A stretch of DNA of 64,000 nucleotides, taken from positions 124,001-188,000 of the forward strand of contig NZ_FMAG01000001.1 of NCBI RefSeq assembly GCF_900094585.1. Reading direction: 5' to 3'. This stretch comes from Martinezella multihospitum (GTDB lineage: Bacteria; Pseudomonadota; Alphaproteobacteria; Rhizobiales; Rhizobiaceae). A program made the translations under genes and the position numbers. This document shows, in pieces, positions 36,040 to 45,138 of the stretch (its first letter is position 1; each line of letters starts with the position of its first letter). The notes under the pieces were generated by a model. The model made no database searches. It was not told the origin of the DNA and worked only from the letters and a program-made list of their open reading frames with translations.

Positions 36040-36924
36040 TTAGGCGGCCTCCACCGCGCGTGCGTGCTGTGCCAAGAGCGATCTGAAGCGGGAAGGCGCC
36101 ATGTCCTTCTGATCCAGAAAACGCCGATTGAAGTTCGAGATATTGTTGAAGCCTGCCGCAAAGCAGATGTCGGTGATCGTCATGTCAGCCTTGCTCATCA
36201 GCAGATGGCAGGCGAAGTTGATGCGCAGCCGATTGACATATTGGACCAGCGCCATCCCCGTATGGCGGCGGAAGCTGCGGGAAAAGGCGCTCGGGCTCTG
36301 GCCGGTCAGTTCGGCGAGATCGCATTCGCTGAATGGCTCGGTTAGATGCGCGTTGATATAGGCCAGGGCCTGATTGACCCCCGCCGACATGAAGCCGGAA
36401 GGATCCGGCTGATAACCGGCGCTGGCGAGCGTGCGCGTGCCCTCGGCACGGCTCATCGCATCGAGAATATTCATGAAGAGTTCGATGCGGCGGATACCTG
36501 ATGCCTCGACCAGTTCGCCGAGGATCGGGCCGACGATGGCGGCCGTCTCGGGCGTGAAGAGCGCCCCGCGTCGGCTTGTCTCCAATATGCCGGCGCAGGC
36601 CGATAGTTCGGGAAAGACCTTGCTCGCATCGGCAAAGAAGGATTCGGAAAATTGCAGCACGCGGCAGCGCAGCGGCAGGGTGACGCCGGCGGGCACATCG
36701 CTTACCCAATTATGCGGCAGGTTCGGCCCCGTGAGTACCAGGTTACCGGGCTCGAACTCCCCGATGAAGTCGCCGATGAAATATTGGCCTGTTGTCGCAA
36801 CGACATGGTGGATTTCATATTCGGGATGGAAATGCCAGCGAACGGTACGGTAGGGATAGCCGTGCTCCCAGGCCTTGAAGGATTCTCCGCTGCCGATCGC
36901 GACCACTTCCAAATCGGGATTCAT
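36040..36924 (-). CDS. AraC-family transcriptional regulator (cupin-type)
   Basis: This 294-residue protein begins with a cupin sugar-sensing domain (VRWHFHPEYEIHHVV, ITGPNLPHNW-like segment) and ends with two helix-turn-helix motifs (CDLAELTGQSPSAFSRSF and ITDICFAAGFNNISNFNRRF). It is encoded upstream of the pentitol binding-protein gene on the same strand, with a 203-base gap that likely holds the operon promoter. It probably activates that operon when polyol is present. ATG 36924 is preferred over TTG 36930 because AAAGGAGG sits seven bases before the ATG. Confidence 0.88.
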   Translation of the reverse strand: MNPDLEVVAIGSGESFKAWEHGYPYRTVRWHFHPEYEIHHVVATTGQYFIGDFIGEFEPGNLVLTGPNLPHNWVSDVPAGVTLPLRCRVLQFSESFFADASKVFPELSACAGILETSRRGALFTPETAAIVGPILGELVEASGIRRIELFMNILDAMSRAEGTRTLASAGYQPDPSGFMSAGVNQALAYINAHLTEPFSECDLAELTGQSPSAFSRSFRRHTGMALVQYVNRLRINFACHLLMSKADMTITDICFAAGFNNISNFNRRFLDQKDMAPSRFRSLLAQHARAVEAA

Positions 36925-37152
36925 CGGCAAGCCTCCTTTCCTCCGTCCGCGTTGTTACGGTTACGGCGCCTCCTCCCAGAGGCCATCGTGTCTTCTATGT
37001 GGTAACCCTACCCCTCATAGCCGCCGGCCGCTACTACGCCTTGTACGCCAAACCGATACTTTTTTGACATGAAAGGTGGTATCTTTGGTCAAATGTGCAG
37101 TGCGGCATGACGAACTGCATCGCCAAAATTGCTCTTCCGGCAGTAAACCGGA

Positions 37153-38106
37153 TCAGTCGAGGTCGTCGCGAATACAGGCCTTGAACTGCCCCGGCGCGAC
37201 TTCCCGCAATTGCGGAATTGTGGTGGCGCAAGCGTCAAGAGCATGGGGACAGCGCGTGCGGAAGACACAGCCGCTCGGCGGGTTTGCCGGACTTGGAATA
37301 TCGCCCTTCAGGATCTGCCGGTCGCGTTTGGTGGCAAGGTCCGGCGAAGGGATGGCTGATAACAAGGCACGCGTATAGGGATGGGACGGTCTGGCGTAGA
37401 GATCGGCGCTTGCAGCAATCTCCATGATCCGCCCGAGATAAAGCACGATGACGCGGTCGCAGAGATATTCCACCACGGCGAGATCATGCGAGATGAAGAG
37501 CATGGTGAGCGCCAGCCGCTGTTGAAGGCCGCGCAGCAGATTGATGACCTGTGCCTGAATGGAGACATCCAGTGCCGAGACGGGTTCATCGGCGACGAGA
37601 AATTCCGGCCCGAGCGCAAGTGCGCGCGCAATGCCAATCCGCTGGCGCTGGCCGCCAGAAAATTCATGGGCATAGCGATTGATGGCATCCGCCGGCAGAT
37701 CCACCTGTTCAAGGGCCGCACGCGCCCGATCCAGCCGATCGAGACGGCTGCCGATGCGCTGGATCTTCAGACCTTCAGTCAATATCTCGCCGATGGTCAT
37801 GCGCGGCGACAGGCTGGCGAAGGGATCCTGAAAAATATACTGCATGCGCGGTCTCATGCGCCTGAGATCGCCAGCGCCAAGCCCGGTCATTTCCGTGCCG
37901 TCGAAGCGTACGCTGCCCGCCGATGGCTCGATCAAGCGCAGGATGGACCTGCCGATCGTCGTCTTGCCACTGCCGGATTCGCCGACGAGACCCACCACTT
38001 CGCCTCTCCCGATGTCGAAAGAGATATCACGAAGGATGGAAAGCCTTGCGCCGCGGGACACATAGTCCTTGGCGAGATCGCGAACGGAGACGAACGCTTC
38101 GGTCAT
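37153..38106 (-). CDS. Oligopeptide-type ABC ATPase (DppF family)
   Basis: This 317-residue ATPase has Walker [10 protein letters not shown], signature [15 protein letters not shown], Walker [13 protein letters not shown], and the C-terminal oligopeptide-HPY extension ([12 protein letters not shown], then Cys residues in [17 protein letters not shown]). The extension's Cys cluster is typical of DppD/DppF ATPases. It starts directly next to the DppD-type gene stop and is the last gene of the operon; a 228-base gap with no recognisable gene follows before the AraC gene. Confidence 0.92.
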   Translation of the reverse strand: MTEAFVSVRDLAKDYVSRGARLSILRDISFDIGRGEVVGLVGESGSGKTTIGRSILRLIEPSAGSVRFDGTEMTGLGAGDLRRMRPRMQYIFQDPFASLSPRMTIGEILTEGLKIQRIGSRLDRLDRARAALEQVDLPADAINRYAHEFSGGQRQRIGIARALALGPEFLVADEPVSALDVSIQAQVINLLRGLQQRLALTMLFISHDLAVVEYLCDRVIVLYLGRIMEIAASADLYARPSHPYTRALLSAIPSPDLATKRDRQILKGDIPSPANPPSGCVFRTRCPHALDACATTIPQLREVAPGQFKACIRDDLD

Positions 38107-39126
38107 CTAAATCTCCCGCCAACGGATGCAGCGGCTCGCATGGCTTGCGTCGACAGTTTCGAGAAACGGCACCGCTCCGCTGCAAGCCGGGATCGCATGG
38201 GCGCAACGCGGCGCGAAAGCGCAGCCGGAAGGCATTCGTGTCAGCCCCGGCACGACGCCGGGAATGGCGTATAGCGGCTCTCCGGCCTGCCGCATCCGCG
38301 TTGCCTCACCGAGCCGCGGCATGGAAGCCAAAAGGCCGCGCGTATAGGGGTGTTTCGGATTGCGGAACACCGCTTCCGTCGGCCCTTCCTCGACGATCCG
38401 GCCGGCATACATGACGGCAACGCGATCGGCGATCTCTGCCACCACGCCGAGATTATGCGTGACGAATAGGATCGCCATGCCGCGCTCCCGCTGCAGCCGC
38501 TGCAGGAGATCGAGGATCTGTGCCTGTATCGTGACGTCGAGCGCCGTCGTCGGCTCGTCCGCGATCAGCAGTACAGGATCGCAGGCAAGCGCCATGGCAA
38601 TGGTTGCGCGCTGGCGCATGCCGCCGGACAATTCATGCGGATATTGCCTGACGCGGCGTTTCGCATCGGGAATTCCGACGCTCTCCAACAGCGCGATCGC
38701 CTCACGTATCGCTGTTGCACGATCAGCCTTGCGGTGGATGCGGATCGGCTCGGCAATCTGATCGCCGATTGTCAGCACCGGATTGAGGCTCGACATCGGC
38801 TCCTGAAACACCATGCCGATATCGCCGCCGCGGATCTCACGCATACGGCTGTCGTCCAACGCCGCAAGATCGCTGACGATACCCTGCCTGTCCCGCAGCC
38901 TGATGCTGCCGGCCGCGATCTTCCCAACATTGCGCGTCAGAAGCCGCATCACGGAAAGGCTCGTCACCGACTTGCCCGAACCGGACTCGCCGACCAGCGC
39001 CAGCGTCTCGCCCGCGTCGATGGTCAGGTCGATATCCCGCACCGCGGTCAACTCGCCGCCGCGGGTGCGGAAGACGGTCCTGAGTCCCCTGATATCGAGA
39101 ACGGGTTGGGCAGCCGGCGCTATCAT
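38107..39126 (-). CDS. Oligopeptide-type ABC ATPase (DppD family)
   Basis: This 339-residue ATPase is the partner of the DppF-type subunit. Walker [10 protein letters not shown], signature LSGGMRQR, and Walker B/D-loop [12 protein letters not shown] are intact, and the C-terminal extension with Cys residues ([17 protein letters not shown]) is present. ATG 39126 ([15 protein letters not shown]) is chosen because the ATPase fold begins there. The longer upstream frame overlaps the lyase gene in a different frame and reads as Arg/His-rich noise. The start is two bases after the lyase stop. Confidence 0.9.
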   Translation of the reverse strand: MIAPAAQPVLDIRGLRTVFRTRGGELTAVRDIDLTIDAGETLALVGESGSGKSVTSLSVMRLLTRNVGKIAAGSIRLRDRQGIVSDLAALDDSRMREIRGGDIGMVFQEPMSSLNPVLTIGDQIAEPIRIHRKADRATAIREAIALLESVGIPDAKRRVRQYPHELSGGMRQRATIAMALACDPVLLIADEPTTALDVTIQAQILDLLQRLQRERGMAILFVTHNLGVVAEIADRVAVMYAGRIVEEGPTEAVFRNPKHPYTRGLLASMPRLGEATRMRQAGEPLYAIPGVVPGLTRMPSGCAFAPRCAHAIPACSGAVPFLETVDASHASRCIRWREI

Positions 39127-39128
39127 AA

Positions 39129-40043
39129 CTACAGCAGCCCCGTATTTTTCAGGATCACATCGATCCTGGCTGTCTCCTCGGCATTCAGAGCCGCGCGCGG
39201 ACGGGGCATGACCGCGGTATCGATGATGCCGAGGCTCTTCATCGCCGTCTTGAAGGCACCGATGCCGGCCGCACCGCCGCTGACGCGGCCCTGTGCGACC
39301 CAGACGATCTCGAACAGGCGGCAAAGCCTTTCCTGCTCGCGCCGGGCCGCGGCCCAGTCACCGCGCTGTGCGGCATCCCATAGCCGCACATAGCCATGAG
39401 GATCGACGTTGGCGATACCGGGCACCACGCCATGCGCGCCCATCAGAAGTGCATTGTCGACGACGATTTCGGAGCCCGTCATCAGGAAGATATCCTTATG
39501 ATCGGCAAGATCGAGCAGCGCATAGCGGAAATTCCCGTCATCGCCACTGGAATCCTTCAATCCGATGATGGTCCTCTCCTTTGCGAGCGTCACCACCGTC
39601 TGGCGTTGCAGTTTTACATTCACGCAGACCGGGATGTCATAGGCCACAAGCGGTACATCGACGGCATCTCTTATGTAGCGGAAGTGATCCAATATCTCGG
39701 ACTGGCTGGTCACCGTGTAGAACGGAGCGGTGACCACGACGGCGTCGGCGCCGGCCGCCTTGGCGATTTTCGAATGCGCGATCACGCGGTCTGTCGTGGG
39801 GTCGATGACGCCAACCAGCAGCGGCACCCGACCGTTCACGACCTTGGCGGAATGCTCGATAATCTCGCGCCGCGTCTTTTCGTCGTGGAAGACGACTTCG
39901 CTGGTGGAGCCCAGCACGAAGACGCCGTGGCAGCCGCCGTCGATGAGATGCTCCAGCACCCTCGTATAGGATGGGTAATCCACGGTGAAATCGTCGTTCA
40001 GCGGCGTTACGACGGGAGGCACCACGCCCTTGAATTTACTCAT
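39129..40043 (-). CDS. Dihydrodipicolinate synthase-family lyase/aldolase
   Basis: This 304-residue TIM-barrel enzyme belongs to the DapA/NanA class I aldolase superfamily. The [10 protein letters not shown] segment holds the substrate carboxylate site, LVAYDIPVC the active-site Tyr, and [11 protein letters not shown] the Schiff-base Lys. The specific reaction cannot be told: the family includes dihydrodipicolinate synthase, sialic-acid lyase, 2-keto-3-deoxygluconate aldolase and hydroxyproline-pathway deaminases. Its place in the middle of an ABC import operon, between permease and ATPase genes, argues for catabolism of the imported solute rather than lysine biosynthesis. Confidence 0.85.
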   Translation of the reverse strand: MSKFKGVVPPVVTPLNDDFTVDYPSYTRVLEHLIDGGCHGVFVLGSTSEVVFHDEKTRREIIEHSAKVVNGRVPLLVGVIDPTTDRVIAHSKIAKAAGADAVVVTAPFYTVTSQSEILDHFRYIRDAVDVPLVAYDIPVCVNVKLQRQTVVTLAKERTIIGLKDSSGDDGNFRYALLDLADHKDIFLMTGSEIVVDNALLMGAHGVVPGIANVDPHGYVRLWDAAQRGDWAAARREQERLCRLFEIVWVAQGRVSGGAAGIGAFKTAMKSLGIIDTAVMPRPRAALNAEETARIDVILKNTGLL

Positions 40044-40063
40044 TGTCTCTTTCTTTCCTGGGT

Positions 40064-40939
40064 TCAACGAAGCTCGGCACGCGGATCGAAGGCATCCCTC
40101 AGCCCGTCGCCGATGAAATTGATGGCAAGGACGGCCAAAACCAGCGCCGCGCCGGGAAACAGCCATTGCCAGGGATATTGCTCGAGAACGGCGGTGGAGC
40201 GGGCAGCATTCAGCATATTGCCCCAGCTCGCCGCGGGCGGTGCGATGCCGAGACCGAGAAAGGAAAGCCCGGCCTCCAAGAGGATCGCATTGGCGACCTG
40301 CGTCGTGGCGTAGACCACCAGAATATCGATGCAGTTCGGCATGCCGTGGCGCAGCAGCAGGTGCGGCAGCCCGGCGCCCATGCCACGCGCGGCCGTCACA
40401 AAATCACGTTCACGCAGTTCGAGCAGCCTTGAGCGCACCATGCGGGCCAGCAGCGGCCAGGACAGAAGCGATATGACTGCTATCGTCGGCAAGATGCCGG
40501 TGCCGGTGATGGAGGCCAGCACCAGCAGGAAGATCACCGGCGGCAAGGTCATGACGAGATCGACGAAGCGCATGCTGAGCGCATCCGCCCAGCGGCCGGC
40601 AAAGGCAGACACGAAGCCGAACAGAAAGCCGATAATGGCCGAAATGACTGTGGAACCTGCCGCAACCATCAGCGATATCCGGCCGCCTTCGAGCACCCTG
40701 GCAAAGACGTCACGCCCGACGCCGTCCGTTCCGAACCAGTGCGTCGCATTGGGCGGCGCGTTCATGGCCAGGAGATCGATATCGTTGGGCTGGAACCGCC
40801 ACCATAGCGGATATGTGGCGATTAGCACCAATAACGGCACGGCAATGCAGACGCCGAAGAGGGCGGCACCATTCAGCCGGAAGCGATCGAATGCCCGGGC
40901 AAACGGGCCGTGGCTTGGTCGTTCGGTTCGTGCCAGCAT
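40064..40939 (-). CDS. Oligopeptide-type ABC permease (DppC family)
   Basis: This 291-residue inner-membrane permease has the DppC landmarks: a first membrane helix near residues 25-50 ([21 protein letters not shown]), [19 protein letters not shown], the ATPase-contact loop [22 protein letters not shown] and the late [14 protein letters not shown]. It forms the pore with the DppB-type subunit. Its start follows that gene's stop by three bases. Twenty bases separate it from the lyase gene. Confidence 0.9.
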   Translation of the reverse strand: MLARTERPSHGPFARAFDRFRLNGAALFGVCIAVPLLVLIATYPLWWRFQPNDIDLLAMNAPPNATHWFGTDGVGRDVFARVLEGGRISLMVAAGSTVISAIIGFLFGFVSAFAGRWADALSMRFVDLVMTLPPVIFLLVLASITGTGILPTIAVISLLSWPLLARMVRSRLLELRERDFVTAARGMGAGLPHLLLRHGMPNCIDILVVYATTQVANAILLEAGLSFLGLGIAPPAASWGNMLNAARSTAVLEQYPWQWLFPGAALVLAVLAINFIGDGLRDAFDPRAELR

Positions 40940-40942
40940 CGC

Positions 40943-41902
40943 TCAGCCCACCTTGATGCGCGGATCGATCACCGCATACGCGAAGTCGGTCAGCAGGTTG
41001 ACGATGATGACGCAGGCGCCAATGACAAGCGTCGCCCCCATGATGACGGGATAGTCGCGCGACGTGACCGCATCGACGAGCAGCAGGCCCATGCCCGGCC
41101 AGTTGAAGACGCTTTCGATGAAGATCGCGCCGCCGATCGCCAGCCCTATGGTCGAGCCGATGACCGTCACCACGGGCAGGAGCGCATTGCGCAGGGCATG
41201 CTTGACGATCACCCAGAATTCGAACACGCCCTTGGCCCGCGCCGTCCGCACATAATCCTGATTGAGGACTTCCAGCAGCGACGCCCGCATATAGCGCATG
41301 ATGAGTGCGGCTTGAGCAATCGCCAGAAGCGAAGCCGGCAGGATGAGATGCCAAAGCAGGTCGCCGATGGAAAAATCCTCGCCGGGCGTCAGCATGCCGC
41401 CCGAGGGCAGCCAGCCGAGACGCACGGCAAAGATATAAAGACCAAGAAGCGCGCTCAGAAAGGCAGGGCTCGATATGCCGGCGAGCGCCAGCACGGAGAG
41501 CGAGATATCCGTGACCGAATTGCGTCTGACGGCACCGATGACGCCTGCGGCAATGCCGGCGACGATCGCCATGATCAGGGCCGAGCCCATCAGCAGCACC
41601 GTCGGACCGATACGAGACAGAACCAGCGTCAGAACAGGCTGATCCAGCCGCTTGACGGAATAGCCGAGATTGCCTTGCAGCGCCTGCAGCAGCCAGCCGA
41701 CATATTGCAGCGGCAGCGGCCGATCCAGCCCGAGGCGCTCACGCAAATCGGCCATGGCAGCGGGAGATAAAGGCGTGCTCGGGTCGATATAGGCATCGAT
41801 CGGATCGCCCGGCGTCAACCGCAACAACACAAAGACCAGCATGCTCAAGGCGACGAGCATGCCGATGCCGATTACAAGACGCCTGAGACCATAGTGAAGC
41901 AT
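40943..41902 (-). CDS. Oligopeptide-type ABC permease (DppB family)
   Basis: This 319-residue inner-membrane permease starts at ATG 41902 with a membrane helix just after ([22 protein letters not shown]). It has the DppB pattern: [10 protein letters not shown], the large first periplasmic loop, the contact loop [22 protein letters not shown] and [13 protein letters not shown]. The upstream frame extension is not supported by a ribosome site. A 57-base gap with a strong hairpin separates it from the binding-protein gene. Confidence 0.9.
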   Translation of the reverse strand: MLHYGLRRLVIGIGMLVALSMLVFVLLRLTPGDPIDAYIDPSTPLSPAAMADLRERLGLDRPLPLQYVGWLLQALQGNLGYSVKRLDQPVLTLVLSRIGPTVLLMGSALIMAIVAGIAAGVIGAVRRNSVTDISLSVLALAGISSPAFLSALLGLYIFAVRLGWLPSGGMLTPGEDFSIGDLLWHLILPASLLAIAQAALIMRYMRASLLEVLNQDYVRTARAKGVFEFWVIVKHALRNALLPVVTVIGSTIGLAIGGAIFIESVFNWPGMGLLLVDAVTSRDYPVIMGATLVIGACVIIVNLLTDFAYAVIDPRIKVG

Positions 41903-41927
41903 ATCGAACCTGCGTTTCAAGGAAGGC

Positions 41928-41952
41928 GCCGGCCACAGAATCTGCGGCCGGC
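41928..41952 (-). other. Intercistronic stem-loop after binding protein gene
   Basis: GCCGGCC (41928-41934) and GGCCGGC (41946-41952) are perfect complements, and CAG/CTG can extend the helix inside the loop. No U-tract follows on the minus strand. It sits between the binding-protein and first permease genes, as at the other ABC loci of this window. Confidence 0.6.
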
Positions 41953-41959
41953 TCAAAAC

Positions 41960-43552
41960 CTAGTTTGAGAGCTTCCACGCTTCGGGATGCGCGATGTAGG
42001 GGCCACCGCCGGGCGCCGGCGTCCAAATGAAATCCTTCACCTTGGACGAAACCACGCCATAGCGGTTCGCCACCCACATGGTCGCCCAGGGCAGGTCCTT
42101 GTTCATGATCTTGCAGACATCCTGGTAGCGCTGATCGCGCTTGCCGGCGTCCGTCTCGGCAATGGCGGCATCGAGCGCCTTGGTCAGATCGGGCATGCGC
42201 GCCCTCACCACATTGGCACCCGCCGGCGGGATCTGTTTTTCGTTGAGCCCGGTGTTGATGTTGCTTGGATCTGGCCCGTTCTGCAGGCCGGCATAGACGA
42301 GCTGGAACTGCGATGCGTCGGCATTGGGGTTGAGCACGATACCATTATAAGTCGGTGCATCGACGGCGCGCGGCACGACATTGATACCGACCTGCGCCAG
42401 CATTGCCTGCACGGCCGCCAAGACGTTCGTCGCAAGCGGCGTGTTATAATAGGTCAGCAAGGTGATCGGCTTGTCGCCGTTGATCTCGACCCAGCCGGCT
42501 TCATCGAGCAATTGCTTGGCCTTGGCCGGATCGTAGGGATAGGCTTCGATACCATTCGGAACCAGCTGATTGGCGACATAAGCGCAATTGGCCGGCTTTG
42601 CCGCGCCGCCATAGAGGCTCTTGATGATCGCATCGCGATTGATGGCGTACATGACGGCCTGACGGACGCGAAGATCCTTCCACAGCGGCGAATCCTGGTT
42701 GAAGCCCAGATAATTGACGACGAAGGAATCGCCCTCGATGACCTCAAAGGACTTGTCGTCCTTGAAGGTCGGAACATCGTTGGAATCGACATAGGTGAAC
42801 TGGATCTCGCCTGCCCGCAGCGCCGAGATTGCCGCGGCCGGATTGGCGAAATAGCGATTGATCAGCCGATCGAGAACCGGCTTGCCGCCGCGATAATCCG
42901 GATTGGCTGTCAGCTCGACATATTGATCCTGCACATATTTGACGAATTTGAATGGCCCCGTCCCGATGGGCGACGTCGACCACCACGTGCTCTTCGCGAG
43001 CTGATCGACGGGCACGGCCGCAAGCGCATGTTCGGGCAGAACCATGATCTTGGCCAGCGTATCGAGCAGGCTCGCCGAAGGCGCGGAGAGCTTGATGACA
43101 AGCGTATGATCGTCCGGCGTCTCGACGGATGACAGGAGTTTAAAACGGGCGGCAAAGATCGAGCCGGTCTTGGCATTGGCCGCAAGATCGATGGTGAATT
43201 TGGCGTCCTTGGCCGTGAAGGCCTTGCCGTCGTGCCACTTGGCATCGGCAAGCCTGAACCTATAGGTCAGCTGATCTGGGCTCACCTCATAGGAGGATGC
43301 AAGCACGCCGACGATCTTCTGCAGCTTTTCATCGTAGCTGACCAGCGGCTCGAAATAGGTGCTGAGCCAAGTGAGACCGGCGGTTGCCGCCAGCGGATTG
43401 AAGTTGCCCTGGAAGCCGCCAGGGCCGACATCGAAGCCCCCAGACATGGTTGCAGCGGCGGCAGATGCGGCCACGCCGCCTAAGACAGGCATCGCAGTTG
43501 CCGACAGCAACGCTCCCAACGCGATTGCCGGCAGATGAAAAGCTTTCCTCAT
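41960..43552 (-). CDS. Family-5 ABC substrate-binding protein (peptide/opine class)
   Basis: This 530-residue periplasmic receptor has a Sec-type signal peptide (hydrophobic core AIALGALLSATAMPVLGG; cleavage near ASAAAA). The mature part has the family-5 pattern, with YRFRLADAKWHDGKAFTAKD and IGTGPFKFVKYV. A strong GGAGGA ribosome site precedes ATG 43552. It differs clearly from the two Tat-exported family-5 proteins of the carnitine region, so it serves a different solute. The DapA-family lyase in the same operon suggests a keto-acid- or imino-acid-yielding substrate. Confidence 0.9.
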   Translation of the reverse strand: MRKAFHLPAIALGALLSATAMPVLGGVAASAAAATMSGGFDVGPGGFQGNFNPLAATAGLTWLSTYFEPLVSYDEKLQKIVGVLASSYEVSPDQLTYRFRLADAKWHDGKAFTAKDAKFTIDLAANAKTGSIFAARFKLLSSVETPDDHTLVIKLSAPSASLLDTLAKIMVLPEHALAAVPVDQLAKSTWWSTSPIGTGPFKFVKYVQDQYVELTANPDYRGGKPVLDRLINRYFANPAAAISALRAGEIQFTYVDSNDVPTFKDDKSFEVIEGDSFVVNYLGFNQDSPLWKDLRVRQAVMYAINRDAIIKSLYGGAAKPANCAYVANQLVPNGIEAYPYDPAKAKQLLDEAGWVEINGDKPITLLTYYNTPLATNVLAAVQAMLAQVGINVVPRAVDAPTYNGIVLNPNADASQFQLVYAGLQNGPDPSNINTGLNEKQIPPAGANVVRARMPDLTKALDAAIAETDAGKRDQRYQDVCKIMNKDLPWATMWVANRYGVVSSKVKDFIWTPAPGGGPYIAHPEAWKLSN

Positions 43553-43580
43553 GATGATCCTCCTCCCGTGTTTGCGATCG

Positions 43581-44291
43581 CTATTTCTTCTTGTTGTTGG
43601 CGATCACCTGCGAAATTCCCTCGTAATGGCGGTCGAGGCGCATGCGCACCTCCTTGAGATTTTTGGATTCCAGCGCATCGACGATCGCCTCATGGTCACG
43701 CCAGGTGGCCATGGGGTCGACATCGTCGAGATCGAAGAAGCGGGACGCCTTGTAGAATGCGAGCCAGAAGACATCGATCAGACGAACGAAGGTCTCGTTG
43801 CCCTGGCAGCGAAACAGCAGGCGATGAAAGAGCTGATCGTCTTCGGCAAAGGGTTCGCCACGTTCGGCGTGGGCACGCATGCGGTCGGTCGTGGCGCGCA
43901 GTTCCGCCAGATCCTCAGGTCCGATCATGTCGAGCGTCTTGCCGATCAGGCCCACTTCGAGCGTGCGGCGGATTTCCAGCACCTCCTCCATGTGCCGCAG
44001 CGCATCACCGAGCCCGTAGGCGAGATTGTCGAGCAGCGGCGCGAAGGAGAATGCCTTGACGAAGATGCCGATGCCGCGGCGCGTCTCCAGTACACCGAGG
44101 GATTCCAGCGCCTTGATACCTTCGCGCAGAGAATTGCGGCTGACGCCCAATTGCGCCGCGAGCTCCCCCTCGGCCGGCAGTATCGTGCCCGCCTCAAGAC
44201 TGTTGTCGGCGATATAGCTGCGCAAACTCTCCTGCACGGAGACATGCAGCAACGGTGCGCGCGTCAAAGGCTGAATGACTTTTCCGACCAT
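43581..44291 (-). CDS. GntR-family regulator with FCD domain (FadR subfamily)
   Basis: This 236-residue repressor has a winged helix-turn-helix at residues 20-75 (LPAEGELAAQLGVSRNSLREGIKALE) and a C-terminal FCD helical bundle (residues 95-225) with the metal-ligand pattern Asp...His...His (EDDQLFHRLLF, WRDHEAIVDALE). FCD regulators bind organic acids or sugar acids. It is the first gene of the operon, 28 bases before the binding-protein gene, so it is probably autoregulated. ATG 44291 is chosen over TTG 44300 because GAGGAG lies at a better distance from it. Confidence 0.88.
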   Translation of the reverse strand: MVGKVIQPLTRAPLLHVSVQESLRSYIADNSLEAGTILPAEGELAAQLGVSRNSLREGIKALESLGVLETRRGIGIFVKAFSFAPLLDNLAYGLGDALRHMEEVLEIRRTLEVGLIGKTLDMIGPEDLAELRATTDRMRAHAERGEPFAEDDQLFHRLLFRCQGNETFVRLIDVFWLAFYKASRFFDLDDVDPMATWRDHEAIVDALESKNLKEVRMRLDRHYEGISQVIANNKKK

Positions 44292-44321
44292 GAAACCCAA
44301 GCTCCTCGGGACATGGCGCGC

Positions 44322-44350
44322 AACCTATTGACTTGTAGGATATCCGTCAA
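44322..44350 (-). promoter_or_regulatory. Candidate sigma-70 promoter and operator of the GntR operon
   Basis: On the minus strand TTGACG (44350-44345) and TAGGTT (44327-44322) are separated by 17 bases, about 30 bases before the GntR start. A perfect GGATATCC dyad lies in the spacer at 44338-44345, and TTGAC/GTCAA at 44328-44332 and 44346-44350 forms a wider inverted repeat. A repressor bound here would block the promoter. Confidence 0.45.
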
Positions 44351-44536
44351 GAGGATAGGCTAATTGAAACTAGGCAATAGCCATCGCCGCCGAATTTAAT
44401 ATCCGGAGGATTCCGAGACGCAGGCAATGAAAGGGGTCAAGCCATGCCAAGCCGAGAAAATCAGCTTGGTGATCTTCTCCTGATCGCCTCAGCCTTCTTT
44501 AGCAAACTCGGCTTCGGTCCTTGGCGGCAGGAAGCC

Positions 44537-44941
44537 TCAATTTGTTGCATGAGGCACGTCCGCCTCCGGCAAGCGAACAAGCTTGCCTTCCTCGGCCTTG
44601 TAGAAGTACTGGCTCGCAACCAGCCATCCCTTCAACGGTCGCAATGGCGGAATGCAGGTCGCCAGCATGAAGGGGCCAGTCACCAGAAACTGCACCCAGA
44701 CTGGCGCCGAGAACGCCACCTCCAGCCAGACGCCGAGAAGCACGCTCGGGATGCAGGCAAAGCAGATGACGAAGAAAGCCGGTCCATCGGCGGGATCCGC
44801 GAAGGAATAGTCGAGATCACATGCTTCGCATTGCTTGCGAAGGGTCAAGAACCCATCGAACAATCGCCCCTGCCCGCAACGCGGGCAACGACAACGAAGG
44901 CCGGTCTTCAGTGGACTCAGCGGCGGATATTCGGCATCCAT
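44537..44941 (-). CDS. DUF983 zinc-ribbon membrane protein
   Basis: This 134-residue protein has an N-terminal Cys4 zinc ribbon (CRCPRCGQGRLF and CEACDLDY) followed by two membrane helices (PAFFVICFACIPSVLLGVWL and PVWVQFLVTGPFMLATCIPP), the standard layout of DUF983. The family is widespread in alphaproteobacteria and often lies near cytochrome oxidase genes, but its role is not established. GGAG precedes ATG 44941. The 197-base upstream gap contains an AT-rich palindrome and an ATTGCAT element shared with the neighbouring MocR gene's promoter. Confidence 0.82.
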   Translation of the reverse strand: MDAEYPPLSPLKTGLRCRCPRCGQGRLFDGFLTLRKQCEACDLDYSFADPADGPAFFVICFACIPSVLLGVWLEVAFSAPVWVQFLVTGPFMLATCIPPLRPLKGWLVASQYFYKAEEGKLVRLPEADVPHATN

Positions 44942-44992
44942 GACAGCATCACTCCTGAATCAATCTTCCAAGGGCAAGCAATCAATAGTCAG

Positions 44993-45027
44993 ATTGCATG
45001 CATTCAATATAAATATAATGAATGCAT
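44993..45027. promoter_or_regulatory. AT-rich palindrome upstream of DUF983 gene
   Basis: ATGCATTCA (44998-45006) and TGAATGCAT (45019-45027) are perfect 9-base complements around a 12-base AT-only centre. ATTGCAT at 44993-44999 overlaps the left arm and matches the direct repeat in front of the MocR gene. It lies 52-86 bases before the DUF983 start, where an operator or activator site would be. Confidence 0.5.
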
Positions 45028-45138
45028 TCTATACGTCCATTTGGCAGAATGACGCAGCGGCAATTTCGGCAAATGAAGGGAATAGGTGCGGTACGGAGCC
45101 TGCGCCCCTCCAATCAATAGCGATGTTGCGCCCGAAGG

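Noticed and set aside
34706..36043. 445-codon plus-strand frame over the polyol binding protein
   Set aside because: Antisense to a protein with signal peptide and ribosome site; no domain seen.
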